A stretch of DNA of 64,000 nucleotides from assembly GCF_013450295.1 (NCBI RefSeq), contig NZ_SKBR01000004.1:547501-611500 (forward strand). Direction: 5' to 3'. Below are positions 18,316 to 26,291 of the stretch, one piece after another (position 1 is the first letter of the stretch; each line of letters starts with the position of its first letter). Both the position numbers and the translations under genes were made by a program. Source of the DNA: Streptomyces sp. AJS327. Lineage in GTDB: Bacteria; Actinomycetota; Actinomycetes; Streptomycetales; Streptomycetaceae. The notes below the pieces were generated by a model, which was not told the DNA's origin, searched no databases, and saw only the letters and a program-made list of their open reading frames with translations.

Positions 18316-20097
18316 GTGGCTCAGACCACCCCCGAGGCCGACTGGGTCTCCCGTATCGCCGATGAGGTCATCGCCGAAGCGGAGCGCCGCGCGGAGGGCA
18401 AACGGGCCGCGGGGTCGGGGGAGGCCCAGGACGCGGCTCCGCTGGTGGTCTGCGCCTCCGGGCTCAGCCCCTCCGGCCCGATCCACCTGGGCAACCTGCG
18501 CGAGGTGATGACCCCGCACCTGGTCGCCGACGAGGTCCGGCGGCGCGGCTATCCGGTCCGGCACCTCATCTCCTGGGACGACTACGACCGGTTCCGCAAG
18601 GTCCCGGCGGGCGTCGCGGGTGTGGACGACTCCTGGACGGAGCACATCGGCAAGCCGCTGACCTCCGTCCCGCCGCCGGCCGGCAGCCCGTACGGCTCCT
18701 GGGCCGAGCACTTCCGCGCCGGGATGGAGGACGCCCTGGCCCAGCTCGGCGTCGTCTACGACGGCATCAGCCAGACCGAGCGGTACACCGGCGGCGCCTA
18801 CCGCGAGCAGATCCTGCACGCCGTCCGGCACCGCGGCGAGATCGACGCGGTCCTCGCCCAGTACCGCACCAAGGCGGCCCCGGGGCCGAACAAGCGGAAG
18901 CAGCAGGGCAAGCCGAAGGACGCGGAGACGGAGGCGGCCGAGCTGGCGGCGGCCGAGGGCTCCGGCGCCGCCGGCGAGGAGGACAGCAGCGGCTCGGCCG
19001 GGTACTTCCCGTACAAGCCGTACTGCACGGTGTGTGGCACCGACTTCACCAGCGTCACCTCCTACGACGACGAGACGACGGCGCTGCGCTACGACTGCGC
19101 GGGCTGTGGGCACGCCGAGACGGTCGAGCTGGCCAGCTTCGACAACGGCAAGCTGGTGTGGAAGGTCGACTGGCCGATGCGCTGGGCGCTGGAGGGCGTG
19201 GTCTTCGAGCCCAGCGGCGTCGACCACTCCTCGCCCGGCTCCTCCTTCCAGGTCGGCGGCGAGATCGTGGGGATCTTCGGCGGGGAGCAGCCGATCGGCC
19301 CGATGTACGCCTTCGTCGGGATCAGCGGCATGGCGAAGATGTCCTCCTCACGGGGCGGGGTGCCCACCCCGGGCGACGCCCTGGAGATCATGGAGGCCCC
19401 GCTGCTGCGCTGGCTCTACGCCCGACGCCGCCCCAACCAGTCCTTCAAGGTCGCCTTCGACCAGGAGATCCAGCGCACCTACGACGAGTGGGACGCGCTC
19501 GGCCGCAAGATCGACGAGGGCAAGGCACAACCCGCCGACCTGGCCTCCCGCACCCGCGCGGCCAGCACGGCGGAGGGCGCGCTGCCCGTCACCCCGCGCC
19601 CGCTGCCGTACCGCACGCTCGCCTCCGTGGTCGACATCACCGGTGGCCAGGAGGAGCAGACGCTGCGCATCCTCAGCGAACTCGACCCCGAGGCGCCGGT
19701 GCGCTCGCTGGACGAGGTCCGGCCGCGACTCGACCGCGCGCACCGCTGGATCGCCACCCAGGTCCCGGCCGACCAGCGCACCAGGGTGCTGGAGGAGCCG
19801 GACGCCGCGCTGCTCGGCTCGCTCGACGCCGAACAGCGGGAGTCCCTGCGGCTGTTGCTGGAGGGTCTGGACGAGCACTGGTCGCTGGACGGTCTGACGC
19901 AGCTGGTGTACGGCGTGCCGAAGGTACGGGCCGGGCTGGCGCCGGACGCCAAGCCCACGCCCGAACTGAAGGTGGCCCAGCGCGGGTTCTTCGCGCTGCT
20001 GTACCAGCTGCTGGTCGGCCGGGACACCGGTCCCCGGCTGCCTACCCTGCTGCTCGCGGTCGGCGCCGACCGCGTCCGCGAACTGCTCGGCGGCTGA
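18316..20097 (+). CDS. lysS: Class I lysyl-tRNA synthetase
   Basis: A 593-residue lysine-tRNA ligase of the class I (archaeal-type) fold, unlike the class II LysRS of most bacteria. The HIGH equivalent is ASGLSPSGPIHLGNLRE (about residues 47-63) and the KMSKS equivalent is AKMSSSRG (about residue 341). A zinc-ribbon-like insert, YCTVCGTDF and CAGCGH, lies near residues 235-260, and a Lys-rich low-complexity insert (NKRKQQGKPKDAETEA) precedes it. The C-terminal helical bundle recognises the anticodon. Start is GTG at 18316 after AGGAAGG. A strong hairpin follows. Confidence 0.95.
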   Translation: MAQTTPEADWVSRIADEVIAEAERRAEGKRAAGSGEAQDAAPLVVCASGLSPSGPIHLGNLREVMTPHLVADEVRRRGYPVRHLISWDDYDRFRKVPAGVAGVDDSWTEHIGKPLTSVPPPAGSPYGSWAEHFRAGMEDALAQLGVVYDGISQTERYTGGAYREQILHAVRHRGEIDAVLAQYRTKAAPGPNKRKQQGKPKDAETEAAELAAAEGSGAAGEEDSSGSAGYFPYKPYCTVCGTDFTSVTSYDDETTALRYDCAGCGHAETVELASFDNGKLVWKVDWPMRWALEGVVFEPSGVDHSSPGSSFQVGGEIVGIFGGEQPIGPMYAFVGISGMAKMSSSRGGVPTPGDALEIMEAPLLRWLYARRRPNQSFKVAFDQEIQRTYDEWDALGRKIDEGKAQPADLASRTRAASTAEGALPVTPRPLPYRTLASVVDITGGQEEQTLRILSELDPEAPVRSLDEVRPRLDRAHRWIATQVPADQRTRVLEEPDAALLGSLDAEQRESLRLLLEGLDEHWSLDGLTQLVYGVPKVRAGLAPDAKPTPELKVAQRGFFALLYQLLVGRDTGPRLPTLLLAVGADRVRELLGG

Positions 20098-20137
20098 CGA
20101 CCGGTTGACGACCGACTGTCGACCGGCCGACGCCCAC

Positions 20138-20183
20138 GAGGGCCCGTCCACGAGCCGGCCGGCGGCCCAACGGACGGGCCCTC
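20138..20183. terminator. Bidirectional terminator between lysS and the DUF2637 gene
   Basis: GAGGGCCCGTCC (20138-20149) and GGACGGGCCCTC (20172-20183) form a perfect 12-bp stem between the two convergent genes. Confidence 0.8.
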
Positions 20184-20249
20184 AGCCGTCGTTCGAGCCG
20201 TGGGCCGTGCCGTCCGCCGTCTGCCGTCAGGGTGTGCCGCGGACGGGCC

Positions 20250-22049
20250 TCAGCCCGCGAGTCCCATCTCGGTGTTGTAGCGCGCCTTGAACTCCCGCAT
20301 ATAGCCCCGGAGATAGCCCTCACTCAGCAGGTTGCCGTCGGCGTTGGTCACCCCGTACGTCTCGTGCAGTGTGCGGGAGAGCTGCCGGGCGTTGGGGAAC
20401 TCGGAGTGCGCGGCGACGAACTGCCGGTACGCGCGGAAGTACTGCTCCTCCGGCGCCATCCCGTTCGGTATCCCCACCGGTTCGCTGACCGGTTCGGACA
20501 CCGGCTCGGGGGTGGGCCGTGGCGCGGGCTCGGTCCGTGGCGCGGGAGCGGAGACCTCCGGCGGCCGTTCGTCCCCGTCGGCGGGGGCCGTCGCGCGGTC
20601 CTCCGCCCAGGCGTCGTCCGGCGTCGGCTCGACGAACAACTCCTGCTGCTCCTGGGCCCGTTGCTCCCGCGCGGCGGCCGGGCCGCCACCGCCCGCGGTG
20701 CCCAGGGTCCGGCGGCGGCCGGGGCTGACGGGGACGGTGACCTGCGGGCCGGGCCGGGCCGAACCGGCCGCGTAGCTGGCCGCGTGCGCCGGGGGAGCGT
20801 CGGTCGTCCCGGCCTCCGGCACCTTCACGTCCGGATATCCGGAGGGGGCCTGGAGGGTGTGTGCCGGGTGGCCGGTGTGGGTCGTGAACGCCGTCTCGTC
20901 AGCCGGGGGCCCGGTGGGGGCCGTCGCGGAGGCGGCCGGGTGCGCGTTCGTCGGCGTCAACGAAGGGGCGGTGTCCGGGTGTTGGGGCTCGGCGGAGCGC
21001 GGGATGGCGTCCGTACCGGCCCGCGCGGCCTCGACCCCGTGCGGCGCGGTCTCGTACGGGGCGGCCTCGGGCACGGCGGCGGTACCGGCGTGTGGGTGGC
21101 CGGTGTCCGGCGGCGGCGTGGCCGTGGTGGCGGCCTCGGACGGGTGCGACCGCTCCCACCGCTCGGGGTGGGGCTGGGGCGCGTCGCCGGGGTGGGCGGT
21201 CTCTGGGTGCGCAAGGGCGTCGCCGGGGCGGGCGGCGGCGTCGAGTTGGGGGCGGGCGGCGTCCCGTCCCCGCTCCAGGCCGCCGCCCGTGGGGGCGGTG
21301 GTGGGTGCCTCGCCCTCGGCCCGGGTGATCCGGTCGCCGGAGGGGAGGGAGATGCCCGCGGCGGCCAGCCCGGAGGCGCCGGTCTCGCTGAGCGGGATGC
21401 CGTAGCGCGCGAGCTTCAGCGGCATCAGGGACTCCACCGGGGCCTTGCGCCGCCAGCTCCGGCCGTAGCGGGCGCGCAGCCGGGCCTCGTAGACCAGCCG
21501 GTCCTGTTCCATACGGATGACCTCGTCGTAGGAGCGCAGCTCCCACAGCTTCATCCGGCGCCAGAGGCGGAAGGTGGAGGGGAAGGCGAGCAGCCAGCGG
21601 GAGAGCCGGACGCCCTCCATGTGGCGGTCGGCGGTGATGTCCGCGACGCGGCCGACGGCGTGCCGCGCGGCCTCCACCGTGACGACGAACAGCAGGGGGA
21701 TCACCGCGTGCATCCCGACGCCGAGCTTGTCCGGCCAGGCGGCGGCGCCGTTGAAGGCGATGGTGGCGGCGGTCAGCAGCCACGCGGTCTGGCGCAGCAG
21801 CGGGAAGGGGATGCGGATCCAGGTCAGCAGGAGGTCCAGGGCGAGCAGCACCACGATGCCCGCGTCGATGCCGATGGGGAAGAAGGGGGCGAAGGCGCCG
21901 AAGCCCTTCTTCTCGGCGAGGTCACGTACGGCGGTGAACGATCCGGCGAACCCGATGGCGGCGATCACCACGGCACCGGCGACGACCACCGCCGCGAGTA
22001 TGCGATGTGTACGTGTCAGCTGGACGGCCTGCACTGGAGTTGTCCCCAC
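20250..22049 (-). CDS. DUF2637 (SpdB-like) membrane protein with long linker
   Basis: A 599-residue protein of unknown function. The first 150 residues form the DUF2637 domain with about four membrane helices (ILAAVVVAGAVVIAAIGFAG, GIDAGIVVLLALDLLLTWI, TAWLLTAATIAFNGAAA, MHAVIPLLFVVTVEAA). DUF2637 also occurs in Spd proteins linked to plasmid spread through mycelium, but this copy sits among housekeeping genes. A cytosolic Arg-rich helical part follows, then about 250 residues rich in His-Pro and Thr-Pro, and finally a conserved C-terminal domain (EEQYFRAYRQFVAAHSEFPN, GYLRGYMREFKARYN) that resembles a small DNA-binding or partner-binding fold. GTG start at 22049. Confidence 0.8.
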   Translation of the reverse strand: MGTTPVQAVQLTRTHRILAAVVVAGAVVIAAIGFAGSFTAVRDLAEKKGFGAFAPFFPIGIDAGIVVLLALDLLLTWIRIPFPLLRQTAWLLTAATIAFNGAAAWPDKLGVGMHAVIPLLFVVTVEAARHAVGRVADITADRHMEGVRLSRWLLAFPSTFRLWRRMKLWELRSYDEVIRMEQDRLVYEARLRARYGRSWRRKAPVESLMPLKLARYGIPLSETGASGLAAAGISLPSGDRITRAEGEAPTTAPTGGGLERGRDAARPQLDAAARPGDALAHPETAHPGDAPQPHPERWERSHPSEAATTATPPPDTGHPHAGTAAVPEAAPYETAPHGVEAARAGTDAIPRSAEPQHPDTAPSLTPTNAHPAASATAPTGPPADETAFTTHTGHPAHTLQAPSGYPDVKVPEAGTTDAPPAHAASYAAGSARPGPQVTVPVSPGRRRTLGTAGGGGPAAAREQRAQEQQELFVEPTPDDAWAEDRATAPADGDERPPEVSAPAPRTEPAPRPTPEPVSEPVSEPVGIPNGMAPEEQYFRAYRQFVAAHSEFPNARQLSRTLHETYGVTNADGNLLSEGYLRGYMREFKARYNTEMGLAG

Positions 22050-22747
22050 CCTCGGAAACCGGCCAGCCTAGCCTGGCATACGCGTCAAGCGGAGCCGCCC
22101 GTAACCCCGGGCGTCCGGCCCGTCGTTCGCTCCCGACCGGCCCGTTCGGGCGGGGCGAGCGCCTCCGTGCCGGGCGCCCGTGCCGACTCCGCGCTGGCCG
22201 GGGCGGAGGGACGTCAACGCGTGTGACCGCCAACCGGAAGGCGGGAGACGGCGGGACGGGAGCGATCCGCGCGTGCCCGACGGGCCCACGCGCCGGGCGA
22301 GATGGGCAGGACGGCGCCAACAGGCGTGTCCACGAGGGGAGATGGCCGGGAAAGCTCGAACGGGCGTACCCGCCATGCGAGAAGCCGCTCTACGGTCCAA
22401 CGGCAGTGCGCGGGGGCCGGGATGGGCTGGAGGGCTCCAACAGGCCCGTAAACGGCTGGAGACGGGTCGTCGGGGCTTCTGGGCGGCGGGGCGGGACCGA
22501 TGTGGGACGGACGCTCTCCCGGGGCTGCTGGGGTCCAACGCGTATGCCACTCACGGGAGTTGGGCGACGCCTCCGCTGGGTGGGCCCGGAACGGGGTTCC
22601 GTGCTCCACGGGGTGTGAAGGCTCCAGGGGTGCGTGCGGAGCCCCACGGGGGCGCGAGGGGCGGGAGGGGTGCGGCGGGCGGGACCGGTGCCGGACGCCG
22701 GGCCCGCCGCGCACCTGCCGGGGCGTGCGAACGCTCCGGGGCCGCCC
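22050..22747. other. Gene-free gap with phased repeat
   Basis: A stretch of about 700 bases without a convincing gene on either strand: open frames are low-complexity and shift with the repeat. It contains the 40-bp phased degenerate repeat reported at 22279-22518. Confidence 0.6.
22279..22518. repeat. Degenerate 40-bp tandem repeat (about 6 units)
   Basis: Units start at 22279, 22319, 22359, 22399, 22439 and 22479, exactly 40 bases apart. Typical units begin AAC(A/G)GGCGTG, have GAGATGGG or GGGATGGGC in the middle and end GG(A)GGCTCC. Units 2 to 5 all start with AAC after (T/G)CC or CTCG. The period is not a multiple of three, so this is not a protein repeat. The first and last units are weak. 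Confidence 0.6.
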
Positions 22748-23479
22748 TCAGCTGACCTGGCTCAGAATCCGCTGGGCCGCCTTCTCGGCACCCTTGTCGA
22801 GGGTGTCGGCGCTCGGCAGGTCGCCGCCCTCGAAGCCGGTGCCCTCGTACTCGACGGTCACGACCAGGTTGTGGTTCTGGCTGACCAGGTGCTGGGCGCG
22901 GAACTCGTTCTTCTTGCCCTTGTCCGACTTCTTCTCGTGGGTGAAGCCGAGGGTGCTGCCGGTCTGACCGACCCCCTTGAGCGGCTTCTCCTTGACGCCC
23001 TTGTTGGTCTCGTTGTCCTTGATCTCGGCGATCTGCTGCTTGAGGTACGCGCCGGCCTGCTTGTCGGCCGGGCCCAGCGAGGCGTCGCTGTCGAAACGCT
23101 TCAGTGTGATCGTCAGCTGCCGGTAGTCGTACTTCTTGAGCCCGCTCCAGAGGCAGGTGCTGGCGTCCTTGGCGTCGCTGTCGCCGAGTCGCTTGCCACC
23201 CGCGTCGGTGGCGTTCGGGACGAGGGTCTGGAGCGCCTTCTTGCCCAGGGCCCCGCAGGCGTCCGGGAGGGCCTTGAACTTTCCGGGCGGGAGGCTCGGC
23301 GCGGAGTCGTCGGAGGGAGCGGAGGAGTCGGCGGAGGGGTTGCCGCCTCCCTCGTCACCGCCCGAGTCCGAGGAGCAGCCGGCGACCAGCAGTACGGGGA
23401 GCGCTATCGCCGTGCAGGCGATGGCGCCTCTGGTCACCTTGCTCCGTCGACGAGCGTCACGCGGGGCGTTTCGGTGCAT
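22748..23479 (-). CDS. DUF3558 family lipoprotein
   Basis: A 243-residue exported lipoprotein of unknown function. The signal peptide is short and basic (RRRSKVTRGAIACTAIALP), and the lipobox LVAGC places the lipidated Cys near residue 35. A Gly/Ser/Asp linker is followed by the DUF3558 domain with conserved cysteines (PDACGALGKKALQTLVP and STCLWSGL). The ATG at 23479 follows GAAGGA at good spacing. The neighbouring minus-strand gene encodes a second member of the same family, so the two probably arose by duplication and may act together at the cell surface. Confidence 0.88.
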   Translation of the reverse strand: MHRNAPRDARRRSKVTRGAIACTAIALPVLLVAGCSSDSGGDEGGGNPSADSSAPSDDSAPSLPPGKFKALPDACGALGKKALQTLVPNATDAGGKRLGDSDAKDASTCLWSGLKKYDYRQLTITLKRFDSDASLGPADKQAGAYLKQQIAEIKDNETNKGVKEKPLKGVGQTGSTLGFTHEKKSDKGKKNEFRAQHLVSQNHNLVVTVEYEGTGFEGGDLPSADTLDKGAEKAAQRILSQVS

Positions 23480-23623
23480 GGTTCCTTCGCTTCCAGGGTT
23501 CGGGTGATGCTGCAAGCGGAACGGTACGCCGACGATGGCCCGGTGTGGGCGTTTCGTGATACCTCCCACGCTGTGGTCCAGCTCTCCCCGGTGGGCCCGG
23601 CGGGCGTTCCCGTCCGGGTCCGC

Positions 23624-24544
23624 TCAGTCGTCGGCGAACTCCTTCGCGAGTTCCGTGGCGAGCCGTTGGGCCTTCTCCTGAAGCTCCTCGCTGCCCGGAA
23701 TGGTGCGTTTGTCGGTGACCCATCGGTCATATTCGACGGTGGCGATCACGTTGGCGGTCCGGAAGACGAGCGTGATGTCGCGGTGCACTCCGGAGTCCGC
23801 CGTGTGCAGTCGGTCATTGAGGAACGCGCTGTCGCCGACGCCGTCGAGCGGGCGGGGGGCGAGGGAGCCGGACGGGGTGGGGGAGTCGTCCGGGCTGTCC
23901 GGGCTGGCGGAGGCGGAGTCGGAGGGTGAGCCGCTCGGCTTCGCGCCGCCCTCACTCGGTGAGGATCCGCCCCCCTTATCTCCTTTGTCTCCTTTCTCCC
24001 CGTTACCGTCCTTACCTCCTTCGTCGCCTTTCTCGTCCTTCGGTTCGTCGTCCCCCGAGTCGTCGTCCGAGGTCTCGGAGGGGGCGGTGGAGGGGACGCG
24101 CGCCGTCTCCCGCTTCTCCTCGAACCGGTGCTCCGCGCGCTCCCCGTCGCTGACGGCGGAGTCGTAGGAGACGACGCGCTCCAGGTCGATGGTGAGGTGG
24201 TGGGAGCCGAGCGTCGTCGAACTCTTCCAGCGGCAGCCGACCCGGCGGTCCGTGTCGTACGTCACGGCCCGCTCGCCCTCGTACGGCGCCGCGCCGCTCG
24301 CGTCGCTCTGGTCCCCGGTCGCGCCCGGGAGCATCTCCTTGAGGATGCTGGCGCTCACCGCCCCGCAGGGCTCGGGCAGCGTGCGGTACTTGCCGGGTTC
24401 GGCGGCCTGGGTGCTGGCGGCGGCGCCGGGGTTGTCGTTGTCGCTCTCGCTGGCTCCGGAGGAGTCCGTGCAGCTGGTCAGGGTGCCGGCGAGCGCCAGC
24501 GCGAGCGCGATGCCGGTGAGGTGTGTCCTGGCCCTCGGCGGCAC
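23624..24544 (-). CDS. DUF3558 family lipoprotein, second copy
   Basis: A 306-residue lipoprotein, paralogous to its downstream neighbour. The signal peptide (THLTGIALALALAGTLTSC) ends in a lipobox Cys. The DUF3558 cysteines are in LPEPCGAVSASILKEMLPG and VGCRWKSST. A long insert of Ser, Pro, Asp, Gly and Lys splits the domain; its Lys/Gly/Asp part uses A-ending and T-ending codons that are rare here and forms a purine-rich tract (see findings). Start: GTG at 24544, six bases after GGGAGG. It is divergent from rtcB. Confidence 0.87.
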   Translation of the reverse strand: MPPRARTHLTGIALALALAGTLTSCTDSSGASESDNDNPGAAASTQAAEPGKYRTLPEPCGAVSASILKEMLPGATGDQSDASGAAPYEGERAVTYDTDRRVGCRWKSSTTLGSHHLTIDLERVVSYDSAVSDGERAEHRFEEKRETARVPSTAPSETSDDDSGDDEPKDEKGDEGGKDGNGEKGDKGDKGGGSSPSEGGAKPSGSPSDSASASPDSPDDSPTPSGSLAPRPLDGVGDSAFLNDRLHTADSGVHRDITLVFRTANVIATVEYDRWVTDKRTIPGSEELQEKAQRLATELAKEFADD

Positions 24545-24836
24545 TGGCGGCCTCCCGGTCGTGTGGCGGTAACGGGGAAAACGTGTTGCCGCCGCTGGGG
24601 CGCGGCGGAACACAATGTCTACCGCACAGGGCGCACGGCCGTCCGGTCCCGTGGCATCAATGTCAGGGGAAGTCCGCCTTTTCCGCTTCACCGGATTCGG
24701 TCGGTTCGGTCGTACTTCGCGGCTGGTGGGGCCGCGCACGATTCGTCCGCTGTTCAGGCGTTCCATAAGGGTTCATTGTGAATGCCCGTTCGGTTGGCCG
24801 ATGTTGATATTCAGGGAATTTCAGGGGGAATTGACC

Positions 24837-26030
24837 ATGTCGTATGTGGAGATGCCGGGAGCCCGGGTGCCGATCCGGATGTGGGCCGACCCCGAGTCCG
24901 TGGAGGAGGTCGCCCTCCGGCAGTTGCGGAACGTCGCGACGCTGCCGTGGATCAAGGGCCTGGCCGTGATGCCGGACGTGCACTTCGGCAAGGGCGCCAC
25001 CGTGGGCTCGGTCATCGCGATGGCGGGGGCGGTCTGTCCGGCCGCCGTCGGCGTCGACATCGGCTGCGGCATGTCCGCCGTGCGGACCTCGCTGACCGAG
25101 AACGACCTGCCGGGGGACCTCTCCCGGCTGCGTTCCCAGATCGAGGCCGCGATCCCGGTCGGCCGCGCCATGCACGACGAACCGGTCGATCCGGCGCGGG
25201 TGCACGCCTTCCCCACGGCCGGGTTCGACGACTTCTGGGCCCGCTTCGACGGGGTGGCGGAGGCCGTGCGGTTCCGCCGGGAGCGCGCCACGAAGCAGCT
25301 GGGTTCCCTCGGTGGCGGCAACCACTTCTGCGAGGTCTGCGTCGACACCGAGGGCGCGGTGTGGCTGATGCTGCACTCCGGTTCGCGGAACATCGGCAAG
25401 GAACTCGCGGAGTACCACATCGGCCAGGCCCAGAAACTCCCGCACAACCAGGGGCTGGTGGACCGCGACCTGGCCGTGTTCGTGCGGGACACCCCGCAGA
25501 TGGCGGACTACCGGCACGACCTGTTCTGGGCCCAGGAGTACGCGAAGTACAACCGCGCGCTGATGATGGGCCTGTTCCAGGACGTGGTGCGCAAGGAGTT
25601 CAAGAAGGCCAGGCCGGTCTTCGACCCGGTGATCTCCTGTCACCACAACTACGTCGCGGAGGAGCGGTACGACGGGGTGGACCTGCTGGTCACCCGGAAG
25701 GGCGCGATCCGGGCGGGCGGCGGCGAGTACGGCATCATCCCCGGTTCCATGGGCACCGGTTCGTACATCGTGAAGGGGCTGGGGAACGAGAAGTCGTTCA
25801 ACTCGGCCTCGCACGGCGCCGGTCGGCGGATGAGCCGGAACGCGGCGAAGCGGAGGTACTCGGCGCGGGACCTGGAGGAGCAGACGCGGGGAGTGGAGTG
25901 CCGTAAGGACTCCGGTGTGGTCGACGAGATCCCCGGCGCCTACAAGCCCATCGAGCGCGTCATCGACCAGCAGCGGGACCTGGTCGAGGTGGTCGCCAAA
26001 CTCAAGCAGGTCGTCTGCGTGAAGGGGTGA
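24837..26030 (+). CDS. rtcB: RNA-splicing ligase RtcB
   Basis: A 397-residue GTP- and Mn-dependent RNA ligase joining 2',3'-cyclic phosphate or 3'-phosphate ends to 5'-OH ends, used in RNA repair. Metal and guanylate-binding motifs are visible: VMPDVHFGKGATVGSV, GVDIGCGMSAV (metal-binding Cys), SLGGGNHFCEV, LHSGSRNIG, SCHHNYV, and SFNSASHGAGRRMSR with the nucleotidyl-accepting His. Start: ATG at 24837 after CAGGGGGAA. No archease or rtcA gene is next to it. It is somewhat shorter than the E. coli enzyme, as is common in Actinobacteria. Confidence 0.95.
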   Translation: MSYVEMPGARVPIRMWADPESVEEVALRQLRNVATLPWIKGLAVMPDVHFGKGATVGSVIAMAGAVCPAAVGVDIGCGMSAVRTSLTENDLPGDLSRLRSQIEAAIPVGRAMHDEPVDPARVHAFPTAGFDDFWARFDGVAEAVRFRRERATKQLGSLGGGNHFCEVCVDTEGAVWLMLHSGSRNIGKELAEYHIGQAQKLPHNQGLVDRDLAVFVRDTPQMADYRHDLFWAQEYAKYNRALMMGLFQDVVRKEFKKARPVFDPVISCHHNYVAEERYDGVDLLVTRKGAIRAGGGEYGIIPGSMGTGSYIVKGLGNEKSFNSASHGAGRRMSRNAAKRRYSARDLEEQTRGVECRKDSGVVDEIPGAYKPIERVIDQQRDLVEVVAKLKQVVCVKG

Positions 26031-26239
26031 GCCCGGAGCGCCGTCACCGCCGTCCCGGCCGGGGAGCCGCCGCGACCGCCGCCGTGCGGGTGACCGCCGC
26101 CCGCCGGTGAGCGGCCGCGACCGCCGTCCGGTCCAGGGGGCTGAATCCCCTGGGCCGGGCGGCGACCCATGTGACCCTTCGCGTAGGCCAGTTCGCGCCG
26201 TGGTTCGCTGAGTCCCCATCCGCGCACGCCCATTGACTC

Positions 26240-26255
26240 CTTACCCGTCCGTAAG
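26240..26255. promoter_or_regulatory. Candidate operator before the acyl-CoA ligase
   Basis: CTTAC and GTAAG form an inverted repeat with a 6-base centre, flanked by two copies of TTGACT (26233-26238 and 26256-26261, 23 bases apart) which could be -35 boxes. Thirty-six bases later the ligase starts. A TetR-type site is possible. Confidence 0.4.
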
Positions 26256-26291
26256 TTGACTTTTGGGTAGGGACGAGCCTCCGGAGCTGAC

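Noticed and set aside
20250..22049. Integrated plasmid because of the Spd-like DUF2637 domain
   Set aside because: No tra, rep, integrase or attachment site is near, and the neighbours are housekeeping genes.
22279..22518. CRISPR array as an explanation of the 40-bp repeat
   Set aside because: The units have no constant repeat with variable spacers; similarity is spread thinly over the whole 40 bases.
22007..22755. Long open frames on both strands in the 22 kb gap
   Set aside because: They are Arg/Gly/Pro-rich by-products of GC-rich DNA, and the 40-bp repeat shifts frame between units.
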